From positions 6,477 to 11,840 of the forward strand of contig DCTI01000079.1 in the NCBI GenBank assembly GCA_002329525.1: DNA of 5,364 nt, written 5' to 3'. Both the position numbers and the translations under genes were made by a program. Below the pieces are notes generated by a model, which did not search any database, was not told the DNA's origin, and saw only the letters and a program-made list of their open reading frames with translations. This document shows positions 5,212 to 5,364 of this stretch, in pieces (position 1 is the first letter of the stretch; every line of letters starts with the position of its first letter). This DNA is from Negativicutes bacterium UBA1444 (GTDB lineage: Bacteria; Bacillota; Negativicutes; UBA1444).

Positions 5212-5364
5212 CGACTATAGTGTAGCCCTTTGTTTTTTCTTTAACATTCGTATGGTTGTATATATTCCGCCAAGAAAATACGAGGCTATTTTATTGTGCT
5301 TTTATAATTTTACTCATACCATGTCCCGCATTGATCCCGAAAATCAGCACCACCCGTCTAACGG

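Larger units (their letters stand above)
5172..5364 (-). promoter_or_regulatory. AT-rich region upstream of flp, probable promoter region
   Basis: No gene is seen here. The stretch is clearly richer in A and T than the genes, as expected for a promoter region of the pilus cluster. Candidate -10 hexamers on the minus strand are TATAGT (5214-5219) and the overlapping TACACT (5219-5224). A convincing -35 at the right distance is lacking, and I found no clear sigma-54 or sigma-28 site. The end of the preceding gene is not visible. Confidence 0.4.

Noticed and set aside
5215..5290. A sigma-54 or sigma-28 promoter upstream of flp
   Set aside because: TTGGCGG near 5266-5272 lacks the downstream GC element at the right spacing, and TAAA near 5240 is not followed by a CCGATAT-like box.
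1..5364. CRISPR arrays, tRNA or rRNA genes, insertion sequences
   Set aside because: No regularly spaced repeats, cloverleaf-like sequence, transposase frame or flanking inverted repeats were seen on either strand.

Overview
The window carries one minus-strand gene cluster for a Tad/Flp (tight adherence) type IVc pilus. Read in the direction of transcription (high to low coordinates) the order is: Flp prepilin (4992-5171), a 247-base structured spacer, cpaB/rcpC (3887-4744), the secretin rcpA/cpaC (2604-3875), tadZ/cpaE with an N-terminal receiver domain (1430-2635), tadB (446-1414), a TadE-like pseudopilin (46-426), and the first codons of another gene cut by the window edge (1-32). No plus-strand gene is supported; the long plus-strand open frames are shadows of the minus-strand genes.

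The genes fit together as one envelope machine. Flp is the pilus subunit. CpaB and the secretin RcpA form the periplasmic and outer-membrane channel. TadZ is the ParA/MinD-type localisation ATPase. TadB is an inner-membrane platform protein, and TadE is a pseudopilin. From cpaB onward the genes are tightly packed (11 to 19 bases apart, or a 32-base overlap at rcpA/tadZ), so they are probably co-transcribed and partly translationally coupled. Several start choices here move inward from the longest open frame, because a good Shine-Dalgarno sequence sits 6-8 bases before the internal codon. cpaB probably starts at TTG and rcpA at GTG.

Two gene types expected between these genes are absent: the TadA/CpaF secretion ATPase (normally between tadZ and tadB) and TadC (normally after tadB). 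No prepilin peptidase is visible either. These may lie outside the window, but the order is unusual. The most interesting non-coding stretch is the flp-cpaB spacer. It contains a 12-bp stem-loop, a second GC-rich hairpin and a TGACCC/GGGTCA dyad. It also holds a 7-base segment exactly complementary to the cpaB ribosome binding site, in an arrangement that could act as an RNA switch. This is an inference from sequence only.

The organism is probably a moderately GC-rich bacterium with an outer membrane, since a secretin is encoded. Strong AGGAGG-type ribosome binding sites, TTG/GTG starts, the receiver-TadZ fusion and the short Flp pilin resemble Tad loci of Firmicutes. A diderm Firmicute (for example Negativicutes-like) is my best guess, held at moderate to low confidence.
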